The translations under genes were made by a program, and so were the position numbers. Positions 10,471 to 23,400 of a DNA stretch of 64,000 nucleotides are shown here, piece by piece. Under the pieces are notes generated by a model. That model ran no database searches, was not told where the DNA came from, and worked only from the letters and a program-made list of their open reading frames with translations. Location: assembly GCA_030544235.1 (NCBI GenBank), contig CM060481.1, positions 19,648,892 to 19,712,891 on the forward strand, read 5' to 3'. This DNA comes from Lepturacanthus savala (lineage: Eukaryota; Chordata; Actinopteri; Scombriformes; Trichiuridae). Position 1 is the first letter of the stretch. The number at the start of each line of letters is the position of its first letter.

Positions 10471-13400
10471 GTACGACGTCAGGGATCAGGTTTTTTTTTT
10501 TTTTTTACAGTTAGGGACATACTGCAGGCATTTGTGACTTGGGTGATAACATATTTTTTTTTTAATTTAAAAAAAAAAAAGCTGGCTGGATGCAGCCAAG
10601 GTCACTGACCGCATGTGACCTCAGGTTCTCTTTCCTCGTTGTGTCTTTTTCTAAAGGCTCAGTGTTATTTTTTCACAGAGTTGTTGAACATTGTGATCTC
10701 ATTGGGTTTGTGGCGAGTTGCAAAGTGAGTAATCTTCTACACAAAAAAAACATCACCGTCACAACGCACTCGTCATTTTTAATTGAAACCTTTGACTATT
10801 TAACGGAAAATGATTTTTTTTTTATGCGACGTTGCCGACTATAGATCTGTCACTTTAAGCTTTCGAGTCAAACAACCAATTAAATCCACCGAGATAAAAG
10901 GAAATTCACTGAGAAATCGAGACACGGTGCTCAGTTTTCATGTTAGGTGTTTACACGCTGTACCTTCGGAGGGAATACGATGCTCGTAGACAATGAATCT
11001 TCGCAGGACGCTTCCCTTTCATTCCAGCCGTGGCGGTTGTGTTGTTCGGCGCTTTGAAACACTAGTCAGAAGAATTTCTGATCAAAGGGGATCTGTGAGA
11101 TGACAGTTGTTTTGATGTGTGCTTCGACCTGAGATCTAACAGCCTCTGTGTCCTGCTCTCACCTACACACACACACACACACACACTCACACACACCTGT
11201 CAAGCACAACACGCTTGTTCACTCGTCTGTAAATCCACCAGGTACTGATCGGTCACTTTGCCCCATTGTGATGAATGATGTTAGAATATATGTTAGATTT
11301 TTATCTTCATCCATTTGTGCTTTCTATTTCTATGCTTGTACTCCTCGTTAAATCAATGTGTCAGTGTATCACTTCATCATGCTCACTGTTGATAATCAAC
11401 TGACTAAAATCATACGGTGCACAAGTTCCTCTTGTGATTGTCATGTTCCTCAGAAACACATGGCTCTGTGGTGAAAACATCCACTCATTTCCCCTATTGT
11501 CATTTCGCGGAACTCTTCTAAATACACTGAATATGTCACAGCAGACGAGTGTCTCATTCCATATGCTGCATAGAGAAAATTGCATTTTTATATATTGAAT
11601 TTGATGCGACAGTTCTTTAAATATACAACTATTTATACATATATATATATTTGTTTGTCTTTTCTCCACTTTCTTTTCTAACAAAATTCTACTTTCAATA
11701 CATCATCACATCTACATCATGACGGGATTCATCAATGTTTTTGTCACATAGGGGAACCCCACAGAACAGATTTACCTTTGCCATGTCGAGGGCTGTAGCC
11801 GCTATGTTCTTAGCATTGTTTTTTTTGAATTTAGGACGGTTTCACAGCCTGAGGAGGCCCCAAATATTCCGAAACTGGACCCTTTATTAATCAATGTCTT
11901 TAAATTTGACTAACAGACATTTTTCACATACTTAAAAATGGGATTTAATGTTTCTAGCATTGAGATCGTCTTGTATCGTATTGTAGTATTTGTGTGCTCC
12001 TCTCGGTTTTCCTGGCGGGTCATTAGGGTCGCGCTTCTGGCATTTGGACTCATGACCTCAGTATTTGTCAAATCTTGGCTGCTGCCCCGGTAAAGTCAAA
12101 TCAATTTGAGTTATATAACCAAAAAAAAAAAAAAAAAAAAATTACAACAACCTCTTTCCCTTACCTCGGATTGTTGAAATGTTAGAGGTGAGCGAAACAG
12201 GTGAAAGAGCAGGACAGGAGCGATCCCTCTTCCAGGATGGAGGAGACAGTAAACGCCACATTTAATCAGAAGAATCAGTTTGGTTACAATACAAACACAA
12301 AACACAGCTGAGATCCTAAATACATATATACAGTATATAAACAGGCAAAGTCTGAAAGTGATTCTGTCATTTATTATTTGATAATGATAACGTTACGTGG
12401 AGCCAAACCGGGGAAAACAGCTGACTATGACAGCGCCAAAAAACATTTACGGTTACACACACACACACACACTCCTGTTTTCATGTTTCATCCCTGTGTG
12501 ATGTATTAGCAGATATGAGAGGCCAACCATAAAAGGCTACAACTGCACCACGAGACAGCAGCGTCAAGCGGCCGCGGCCGTGTCTGCGCAGAGTGTCTGA
12601 GTTTACACTTGACACGAGTGGGATTTTGGACACAAACAAGTTCTCCCTCCGCCGGGGACACTGCCATCCCCTCAGGCCCGGCCAGTGATTTAGTAATATA
12701 CTGGAGAAAATACTACAGCACGTCCCGTCTGAGTGTTTATGCCAGAGCATCTCTGGCTGTCTTGCTGTGGAGGGGGAGTGGACGCTGTTGTTTATAGCGG
12801 GACATGCTGCAGGACCCAGAGAACGGCCCTGTCTGCGTTTTATCTCCAGGGGGTCTCCCCGCCGTCCCTCTCTGGTTGATATTTTTTTGCATTTGCAACA
12901 GCAGTAGAGGCAGTACAAGTCTAGTCAATCTTATTTGTATAGATAAAAATCACAAACCACAGTTTCGCCCCAATGCCTTCTGTACAACACAACATCCCTC
13001 GTCCATAGACCCTCACATCGTACAAGGAAAAACTCCCAAAGAAAAACCCTGTAACGCGGAGAAAAAGGGAAAAAAACAATACATGCAAGAAAAAAAGAAG
13101 ATTGTGCATAGCCTATATAAAAAAGTAGAGATAGAGAGATAGATTTACTATAATAAAAGATATACACGCTACAGTGAGTAGAGTAGATTATGACACATGG
13201 TCAATTATTGCACAGAAGCAGTAACAGTAGAGCTGTGAAGACCCTCAGCGACAGGACTGTTTCAGTCAGAAACCAAGTTTCAGCAGCTCAGAGCTGGCAC
13301 GAAGGACTTTGAACTAATCTGGCCTGTGATGTCATGATGTGTCATGGCAGGCTTTGAACTAAATATCTTGGCACCTTCGGCCTCAGAAATGAAAACACAG

Positions 13401-15562
13401 GTCTGCTAAAGTCCTCTGGATGTCAGTGGTTGTGGGTAATTGCGGTGGATCGCTCTATTCCATATTCTTTTTTTTCCAGGGCTTCCTTTGATGAAAGAAA
13501 TGATTCAAAAAACGATTAATAATCGTGATAATTCGCAATAATCTTGTAATAATAGATGCAATTACGGGATTGATGTAGAATGAATGTCAGGCCTGTTTTT
13601 CATTTGTCCTAACAATAAATTTGCAATATCCCTACAACCACAAAGGTTATGTACTTCAACTTGGTATCAAAGCGTCAGATCAAATATAGCTAGAATATTG
13701 CAAAAAAAAAATCTAATATTATGTTTTGTAGTAGTATTTTTACTACAGATAAAAATACTTTATTTAAAACTTTAAAACAAGACCAATCAGGGAAAAACAT
13801 GACATATGCTAATTATCTGCAATGCAAAGTTCAATGACTAATAAGAGGTCATAGATCAATTATTTGTTATATAGTATAGTGGTTGGTTGCAGCCCTACTA
13901 CTGATATTATATTAAAATATTTTCTTATTGTATAGATGATGTGGATGACGATACATATTGATGCTGTAACAGTATAAATGTGTTTTGTTACAGATAAAAA
14001 AATACTTTATTTAGTGTTGTAGCTGAGGTTTTCTCATCAATGCTTCCCCCGTATCAGGGGGTTTAGGATTGTAACAGGTTAATCTACTGTTTCTTTTTAT
14101 TTTTTCCTGTCTCGAGACTCTCTGTTCACCGTCCAACAGCTTCTTCATGACTGAAATCACTTCTATGACATGATAGGAATAATAGTGTCGGAAATACCTG
14201 TTTACACCGGTCACGTTGGATCAGAGAGTCAGTGCAGCGGGGGAACAGAAGCAGGCCTGATGTATTCGAGGAGAACTGAGTCGGGCACTGTGGAGCCAGG
14301 CTGGCTTAGGTTAAGGCTCAGGTTCACAGGAGGAGGCGTCCCTTATGAAATGAGCCTTATGTAACCTGCTGTAGTTCCTCAGATGGGCCCGGCGTGGCTG
14401 AACCCCTCACAGCAATCATCACATACTCAGACACCTCACCAGACACCGCGAGACACTGACAGGTTTATTTTTATTCACGTAAAATATAAGAAACACTACA
14501 ATTAACAACAAAACTCAAATACATGAAATCAAACTCCATCTGTAGCATGTGTTTGCCATTGTATTTTACCACAAGCGGCAAACTGAAAACTCAGGGAGGG
14601 GAATAATCTCCAGCTCTCCACCACTGACATGGAGACTAATGCCGGCCTCGGCGAGCAGTTGCCAGCGGTGACGGTGGTTTGTGGCATCATGTGAATCAAG
14701 GAATCTGTTTATGCAATGGAAACGTAAAGGAGCTTTTCAGCGAGAGGCTCGAGCTCGGGGCCGCGACGCAGCTTTTCTCCCAGAAGACGCAGCAATCACA
14801 CCCAAACTGCATGTTTGTGCTCCCTTCCTTCCTTCTTATTGTACCGGCTGTTGCAATTTTTTTTTTTTTTTTTGGAAAAAATGTTGCTCACAAACATTTA
14901 ACCCCTTATTTTGCAGCATCCGAGTGCAAGCCATGTGTTCAGCCCTGTGGGCCTCCCGTTGCACAGCTCAGCGTCCAGCCTCCTGCTCCCAGCGGGGCGG
15001 GGTCATCCTCCTCGTTATCGCCTGCCTCCAACGCTGGTGACGATTCCTTTGGTGGCACCAATGAGGACCAGGTACGTTCTCCTCCTGCATTTGGCTCATT
15101 TTACAAGTTATATTTCCATTCATTTCTCACTCTTAAACGTGGGATATGTGGCTGACGTTCAACAAGTCTGATCCATGCTGGCTCATCTGAAATTTGCACC
15201 TGATCCTGAATTCCCATTGTACACTACTATTTGAAAGTTTGGGGTTACTTTGAAATTTCCTTATTTTTAAATGAAAATTACTGTTTTTTTCAATGAAGAT
15301 AACTTTAAACTAATCGGAAATGCACTGTATACCTGTGGTAAATGACTATTCTAGCTGCAAATGTCTGGTTTTTGGTGCAATATCCCATTTCCAGCAACTA
15401 TCAGTCCAGTGTTCTAATGGTACAATGTGTTTACTTATTGCATCAGAAGGCTAATGGATGATTAGAAAAACGTTGTGCAATCATGTTAGCACAGCTAAAA
15501 AAACAGTAGTGTGTGTCTTGGACAGGAGTTGAGTTTCCTCTTGGGGATAAATAAAGTACAAC

Positions 15563-15598
<36 letters not shown>

Positions 15599-18500
15599 CC
15601 CCCTCTATCTCTCCAATCACTTCTGTTTCTGTTGTGTCTCCGTTGATGACCTGCAGGACACGTGTTCAGTAGTCAGCGACTACGACTGTCCCGGTGGAGA
15701 GCTGAGCAGCAGCGTGGAGGACTTGCTGGCCCTCACCTCCTCTCTCAGAGACTCTGAATACTTCAAAGACCTGGAGGGAGGGATCCTGGCTCCACAGCCG
15801 ACCGCAGCCGCAGCGACCACAGTCCCAGAGAGCAAAACCCTTGCTCTCGGCCTCCAGGTGTCACCGAACACAGAAAACCCCACCATCGACCGACCTGTAC
15901 AGACTTCCCTGACCGCACACTCACCTCAGATCAATGCAGGAGAACCTGCAGGAGACACTCAGCGCAGCTTTGTGGTCACTCAGCTCAGTCCTAAACTGTT
16001 GCCGGGCTGTATCCTCGACAGCGGCGTCTCGGCGGGCCCCGCGGTAGGGCTCAGTTTGACGATCAGCCTGAACGGACTGTTGGGATCAATGGAAACGGCG
16101 AAAGGGAAAACGGCAGAGTCAGACGCGGAAAAGGAGCAAACCACGATGGATTTCGATGGAAGCCCAGACCTGGACAGCTTCCCCCCGCTGGTTAGGTCAA
16201 TGTCAACGTCTCGGAGGCACAGCCTGGGTGTCCCGGTGTCCCCCATTAGCCTGGGGAGGAGGTAGGATGGATGGATGAGTGATGTACAGTATGTTTTTTT
16301 GTTTTTTTTCCTGCAACATTTCTGCACAATAAGAGGTTTAGTATCACTCTTTGTTACTTACAGCTCTGAAAAAAATAGAGACCACTGCAAAATTATCAGT
16401 TTTTCAGATTTTACTATTTATAGGTATGTGTTTGGACAAAAGGAACATTTTTGTTTGAGTTTATAAACTACTGACAACATTTCCCACAAATTCCAAATTC
16501 CAATTATTCCACTCCTGGTACCAAGACATAAATAAATTCTTGGTTATAGAGCATCTCACTCAAAACAGGTTTTGCCCAGTCAGTTAATAGCTTGAATTTT
16601 GTGCCTGAATAACCCATCTGCTGCACGGGTTGCTGTGCTGTGCCGCAGGCGGAGCCTGGACGTCATGGACAGTGAGGGAGACGATGATGATGAGGAGCAA
16701 CAGAATAATCTTCAGCAGCAGAGCTATAGCTTCACAGCCTGTGCTGGGGATGAGCCAGATGGTCCCGGGCCGAGGGTCCCCTTTACCAGGGGCAGGGTCA
16801 CCAGCATGGTAATAAAGCCTCATACTTGAAGGATAAGGTTTTCCTTATTGTTAATAAACCTTGTGAAAAGACCTAAACCAACAAATGTGTTAGTCTGTCT
16901 CTCCATACGAGCCCATTAGTTCCATCTGAAGTTATAAAATAATTTGTAGGTGACTATTTTAAGCCACTGATTAATACACAATGAGAGCTGGGATTAATCC
17001 AAAATAAACCACAGTGCCCATGTTTATTATGATAAAGAAGCATTTGACCTATTATTGAGGTTGTTGTTTTTTAATTCCACTGGCAAATAATTTATCTTAT
17101 TTCAAGTCTTTTTCCTCATTTGGGTCAATTTGGTCTTATTTTAACTATTATGTTATTTTTTTTATCTGCCAGATAATTCTACTCAATATTTTCACCTGTT
17201 ATGATTTGCAAGACTAATTTGGAGCCAATCCTGGTCCTATATTCAATTTATGCAAGTGTGATCCTTCAGAAATAAAATAAAAAGTTTATATTTACAGATT
17301 CTGGATAATTGAACTTATTTGTGGAAAAATGACATCAGACACAAATTATCATTCAAAGTAGAGTATTTTATATGCATCTCGAAACATCTTTGGAGGGAAC
17401 CTTTAATAATTTCTGGAAACTATCTACAGCACACATCTGTTGCTCTTTCATGGGATTTGTTGGCAAGAAGTACAAATACAGTCTATAACCAGACATTTCA
17501 TAACCTCAGAATGTAAATGTGCATCACATGCAGTACGTAGAACAGAAAAAAGAATCCAAGAACATCCTTGCTTGTAATTATTTCATAAAAATGAAATTAC
17601 TGCCTGATGCATTGATGATCAATACTCCCTAATCTGATATCTTCAACTTCAATCAGCAGTACAGTTGTCATCATGCCATCTAGGATACTCTGAACCTCTG
17701 ATAAACATTAACCTATCAGTAATAAGGCAAACCGTTTTTTTTCCTTCTCATGATAATAGGTTGATTTTCTTATTATCTTGAGTTAACAACATCATTAACT
17801 TGAAATGTTGAGATAATGATATCAAAATATACACTACTGTTCAAAAGTTTGGGGTTTTCCATGAAAAGTCACACTTTTATTTATCACCATGAGTTGTTAA
17901 ATGAATAGAAAATATAGTCAAGACAAGATTAGAAATATTGATTTCTATTTCATATAATAATTTTTGTCAGTTTTCTAGCTTCTCTAAGCAGCTAAACTGT
18001 TTTCAGGTGTGCTAGCATGATTGCGCAAGGGTTTGCTAATCATCCATTAGCCTTCTGATGCAATGAGCTAACACATTGTACCATTAGAACACTGGAATGA
18101 TAGTTGCTGGAAATGGGCTTCTATACACCTATGTAGGTATTGATGCACCAAAAACCAGACATTTGGAGCTAGAATAGTCATTTACCACATTAGCAATGTA
18201 TAGAGTGTATTTCTGATTAGTTTAAAGTTATCTTCATTGAAAAAAAAAATGCTTTTCTGAAATGTCTAAGTGACCCCAAACTTTTGAATGATAGTGTATT
18301 ATTGCCGTTCTTGCAGTCCTACCTTATCTGAAGATCAATCATCAATTATGTCATTATCTTGAGATGACAAAGCTTGTCTTCTCTTTCTGTAATTTTATCG
18401 ACCTGCAGGAAAAATACCACAAAATGGTAATAAATAGTAAAAGTTATCTTCATCAGTGTTTTTTTTTCTCATACATTCAGGCTACCTGCGGTCAGGGCAG

Positions 18501-20452
18501 ACATCTGTACTCCCGCTCAGACATCCTGGCCACGGACGACTGTTCCCGTGCCGCTCACATCTCTCACGTAGTGCAGACTTCCAAACAGGCCGCCAGGGCA
18601 GCAGGAGGTGGGCTCGAGTGTCATTTGCATGTAAAATCCTCATTGACCGATGTGTTTTTTCATCATAAATTGACTTTCTCCTCTGCTTCCCTTCTGCAGC
18701 AGAGGAGTTCGACCCTGAGGAAAACCTGCATTCCACCGAAGGACAGAGCCACATGTGAGTCTGCACGCTCATCAATTAGGCGCGCTGGAACCTTGAGTTG
18801 GGTTATAGAGGTCTTTGTGACTTGGAAGAGGCGGCGGAATATTTATTTCCCTTCCAGAAGATGCTTCGGTCCGACTCGTGGCTTAATGATGCTTGAAAGA
18901 AAAGGAGAGTTCCTCTTCTGCAGGACACGACCTGTGTTGATCGCTTGTGCAAACTGTGTAAACTGTAGCGGCAGCGTCTTTTGAATGGTTCAGTACAGTA
19001 GTGGACATAGTGTTCTGTAGTTGTAAATTGTTGCAGTCTGCTACAGCGATCTAACTCCCCCGTAACAGAGGGGCTTTTCCCATTCCCTGCTGACATTTCT
19101 GCTCCATGTCACACGTCTGCAACCTCCTCCTCCCACAGCCCTCTCTCCCAGCTCCTTAGATGGCCCCTTAATATGTGTGTGTATATCCTATATGTGCACA
19201 TGGGAGACTGTGTGTGTGTGTGTGTGTGTGTGTGTCTGGTGATTGTGTGGATGCAGCAGACAAGGGAGGATTCTTCTCTAAATCACAGTTTGACACGTAG
19301 CTCCCAGCAGTCTCGCCCTCTCCTCTCCTCTCCTACTCCTCTTCTTCTTTCCACTCCCCTTCTCCTCTCCTCCCTGTCTCTCCTCTCCTCCCTGTCTCTC
19401 CTCTCCTCTCCTCCCCTCTCTCTCCTCCCCTCCTCCCCTCTCCTCTTCCCCCACCCTTCTGCTCCTCTCCTCTCCTCGGCCCCCACTCAGCCTCAGTGTC
19501 TTGTTTGTCTCAGGATGAAGGTACAGAAAGTTCTGCAGGAGTTAAAGCGGTACCACGGGTAAGTAAACAGGAGAGGGAGGTCTGTTTGCTGTTCAAACAC
19601 ACTGCAGGACTCAGAGCATCAGCAGCAGCAACAGCAGCAGCAGCAGCAGCAGGGGAGCCAGGTTATGACAAGTGTGAAGCACTGCATATATATGCGTGGG
19701 TGTCACTGCATGCTTAGGTGCGCATGTTCTTTTGACACGTTTGTTTGTACACTGACTCCGGAAAGAGACCGAAAAGCACGAGTTGTTTTTTTTTTACACA
19801 TATTTTGAACATCAGGTGATCGTTACAGTTTTTCTCAATTATTAGGCAGATTTTTGAACACGTACCTCCTTTTCCCAAAATTCTAAACACAAACACAAAT
19901 CCGAAAACCACGCACACAAAATGCAAAACCCTACATATGTAAAAAAAAAATGTCAAAATGTCACACAAAGCATCATATAAGCAGATATTTCTAAGAACCA
20001 TTAAGCACTGATCTGGAAAACTACTATGAATAGGAAAACACTATATGAAGATTTATCAGGATCATTGTGCTTTTTCATGTTCAGTGATACTATATTGCTA
20101 TAAAAAATATTTCTGTATAATGCTTGTACTCAAATATAAAACATCATATAAATATAGAATAATGGTAAAATATGACTTCCCAAAATTGCTGTAGCCTATA
20201 GCTATAGCTCACTTGTGGCCCTTAAAGCTTTGATAAATTGCATATCAGCCTTGGAAATGAAAGGAACACTGGGAAGATACAGCACAGACGAAGAGTCTGC
20301 AAAATAAAGAGAAGTGTGTTTTTGAAGAAAGTGATGTTTAGAAATGAAAACTAGGTCTGAAGCAGGAAGTGTTTACAGTATACAGTAGTTCAGCAGAACT
20401 AGGGAGTTGGCACATGAGTTACAGGCTGTGGTCTTTGTGTCATAGGTTTCAG

Positions 20453-20490
<38 letters not shown>

Positions 20491-23400
20491 CATTTGAGAA
20501 AAAAACTGTAGCTCACCTCACAATGAACCTCTGCTGACTGGGTGCAACGTATCTGTATTTTCAGATTGTATATATATATTTTTTTATATTTCTCAGCATT
20601 GTTCACTCACTTATTTCAACTTTCCAGTGTTTTGCATATTTCACAAGCTTAGATTCAAGGTTCACTTACGTTTTCCTCCCAAAACTCACCTGCTCTGCAC
20701 AATAAAATCATTCTTTTTTTGTCTTTCACAGAGCAAAGCAAAGGAACAACAAATCAGATTCCAAAGTTATAGAAAATGTCACCTGGTATGAATTTCTCTC
20801 TAATGAGTAAGTAGACATTTTTTATTTAATTAAAATCATCCTGGAAGGGTTTAATTAAAATAGTAAAAAGAAGTGGGAATATATATGCTATGGTGTCGAT
20901 TTTATTTCCTACTTTTTCTACCAGAAATGAGGAAGAGGACGATCGTTCGGAGAAGGTGGAGAAAGGGACCAAGGTGAAGAGAACTCTCAGCTCTCTGAGG
21001 AACAGAATGGCTGGCTCCTTCAATAAAGATAAGGTAAACACACAGACCACAGACAAACGGCGCATGTTGTCACTTTGAACTCGTTGTGCAACAGGCCGCC
21101 TCGCCTCGCAATTGTTTTGCCCGACAGGGTTACGAGGTGTCAACCCCTCTGCTCTTTTTTTTTTTTTTTCCCTTCCTCCGCAGGGTAAGAACCGAGATAA
21201 AGAGCAGCAGAAAGAGAAGGGGAAAGAGAAGGAGGCCAAAGAGAAAGCGTGCGGCAACAGGCATTATTTGGTCCCCGGCTCCTTCTCCAGCTGTGCCACC
21301 TGCTCACTGTGCGGCAAGACCCTGCAGAAAAAGCATGGCCTGCAGTGCATGAGTGAGTAGCTCCACAGACACGGGCCTGCACGCATGCACACACACACAC
21401 ACACAGCTCACTGGCTTGTTTCTTAAGGCTGACACACACGTGCACAGGTGTTCCACTAACACACGCACACACAGCCTGCACTTATTTATAGCCATGTGAC
21501 TGCACGCCTGCACGCCTGCATGCCTCCATGCCTCCGTGGACGCCCAAATTACCATTTGTGGGTGTACACAGGTAGTACATGAGTATTTATGACTGGTGTT
21601 ATTTTAATATATACGTGTTGTTATGCAGCAGATCACAGAACACACAGCGGCACACTCTCACTTCATCTTTGCAAGTAACGTTATGTCACGCTGCTCTCAA
21701 CAAAGTGATAATTAGAGTCAGTGTCAACACATTCACGCACTGTGGCTTTTCCTTTGTCCTTGTTTCTAAATAGAAGACACTGTTCCTTTTCAGTTTCTCA
21801 TTACACCACTTTGAACGTGTGAATTATTTAAAATGACATAGTCGCTTTTATTGTGCATCATTGCTGTGGACACTAGTGTTGCACCATTTATCTCATTTGT
21901 TTAAATGGGTAATGTGACGTGTCAGTACCGTCTTCTGAGAGTAGTTTACGTGACGCTTCGGCACGGCTTTAACTTAGTTCCCATAGCTTGTGATATCCTT
22001 CCCATTCCCTGTGTTTTTTGGGTGTTTGGGGCGGGTGCTGACAATGAGAAACCAGGCTTTTCCACAGCTTCTCGTAGACCTGTGCAGGACATTTCAACAC
22101 CCCACGGGTCCTCTTTCTGTCATTCTTATCAGTCGGCTGATAAACGCTGCAATACCTAATGGCAGGCACGTAAAACTGTGCAGTGGCAGGTAGAGATCCA
22201 AGAATACAGGCTGCATGACAAACTGGGAATAGGTGTTTCAGATAGCAGGAGGGATACGTTTTACATCTGGACAAAAGATCACTGAATTAATCAAAAACAA
22301 TAGGTGGGGTAAAACTTGGCCAGAATGGATATAGTGCATTTATATTCTTACCACAGCCTTTGGTAATAGATGCATTGTATGTGGCATTAAATTGAAAAAT
22401 AATTCATAAAGCATCGATAGAAGTTAAGGACATAATAATTATACTGCTACTATACTAGGGTTCCTGTACTGCTCTGGTGCACTAACTAAAAAGTATTGAG
22501 AAATTTTAACTTAAGTAAAAAAGTTGCAGAACTTCAGTGTACTCTTTTTCAGCTAAAGATCCTTCAAAATTTTAACAAAAGCAGCACTCAGTATGTAGAA
22601 TGACCTCATTTATATATTTTATCGGAATATCATGCTGGTGGTGGAGCTAATTTGATCTACTCTTTTAGGCATTTTTGGAGTTTCTATTAAATAATAGCAA
22701 TATAGGGAAATACTACATTTGAATACATTTCTACCTCTTTAACAAGAATCAAATTATTAATTTATCAAATTTTTTAATGCAAAAGCATCATGGTAAATTT
22801 TATCTGTGTTATTCGTTAAAATAGACAGTTATTTTTCTGATGTGATATGTCTAATGTCGTTATAACTCTTCAGGAACAACAGCAGGCTTTAAACAGAATA
22901 AACACCCTGCTACAGGCACTCAGTATTTCACTGTATGGTTCACCACATAGACTTTCCAAAAAGAGGAAGGAAATAGAACTAATCTGTGTTGGTGTCATTT
23001 TATTCTCATTGAATTGCACTGTTTCAGGGCATTTCATTATATCATGGATGTAACCTAATACGTTTCTGTGCACCTTCTATTCTGTGGGAAACAAAAGCCA
23101 TGATGAGCTCATTTTATAAATGCTCCAGTCTGGGGACGTCGCCTAATGTTTTTAATAGCTTATTAAACAAAGTTGTTCTGCTACATATCACAAAGCACGG
23201 AGCAACACACAATCACACAGTGAAATTCAGGCGGCACTGTTTCCATTTGACATAAACCAGAAACCAGCATCTGTACTCAGATCCTTTACTGGAGTAAAAG
23301 AAAAAAAGTGTAATATAAAACCCTTAAAAACATGTACAAGACCTGAATTGAAAATTGTTACTTATGTACAGAAGTATTATCATAAAATGTACTTAAAGAA

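Noticed and set aside
12481..12918. 145-codon reverse-strand frame
   Set aside because: No domain, low codon bias, lies in intron 1 next to a dispersed repeat; treated as chance.
14679..14916. Open frame upstream of exon 2 starting MWHHVNQG
   Set aside because: The frame is continuous with exon 2 but crosses a T tract and a perfect acceptor at 14916; a start in exon 1 explains the frame better.
22847..23053. Frame with a coiled-coil-like start (LQEQQQALNRINTLLQAL)
   Set aside because: It has an AG upstream, but the frame soon becomes random and no good donor follows; adding it between exons 10 and 11 would break the C1 domain.
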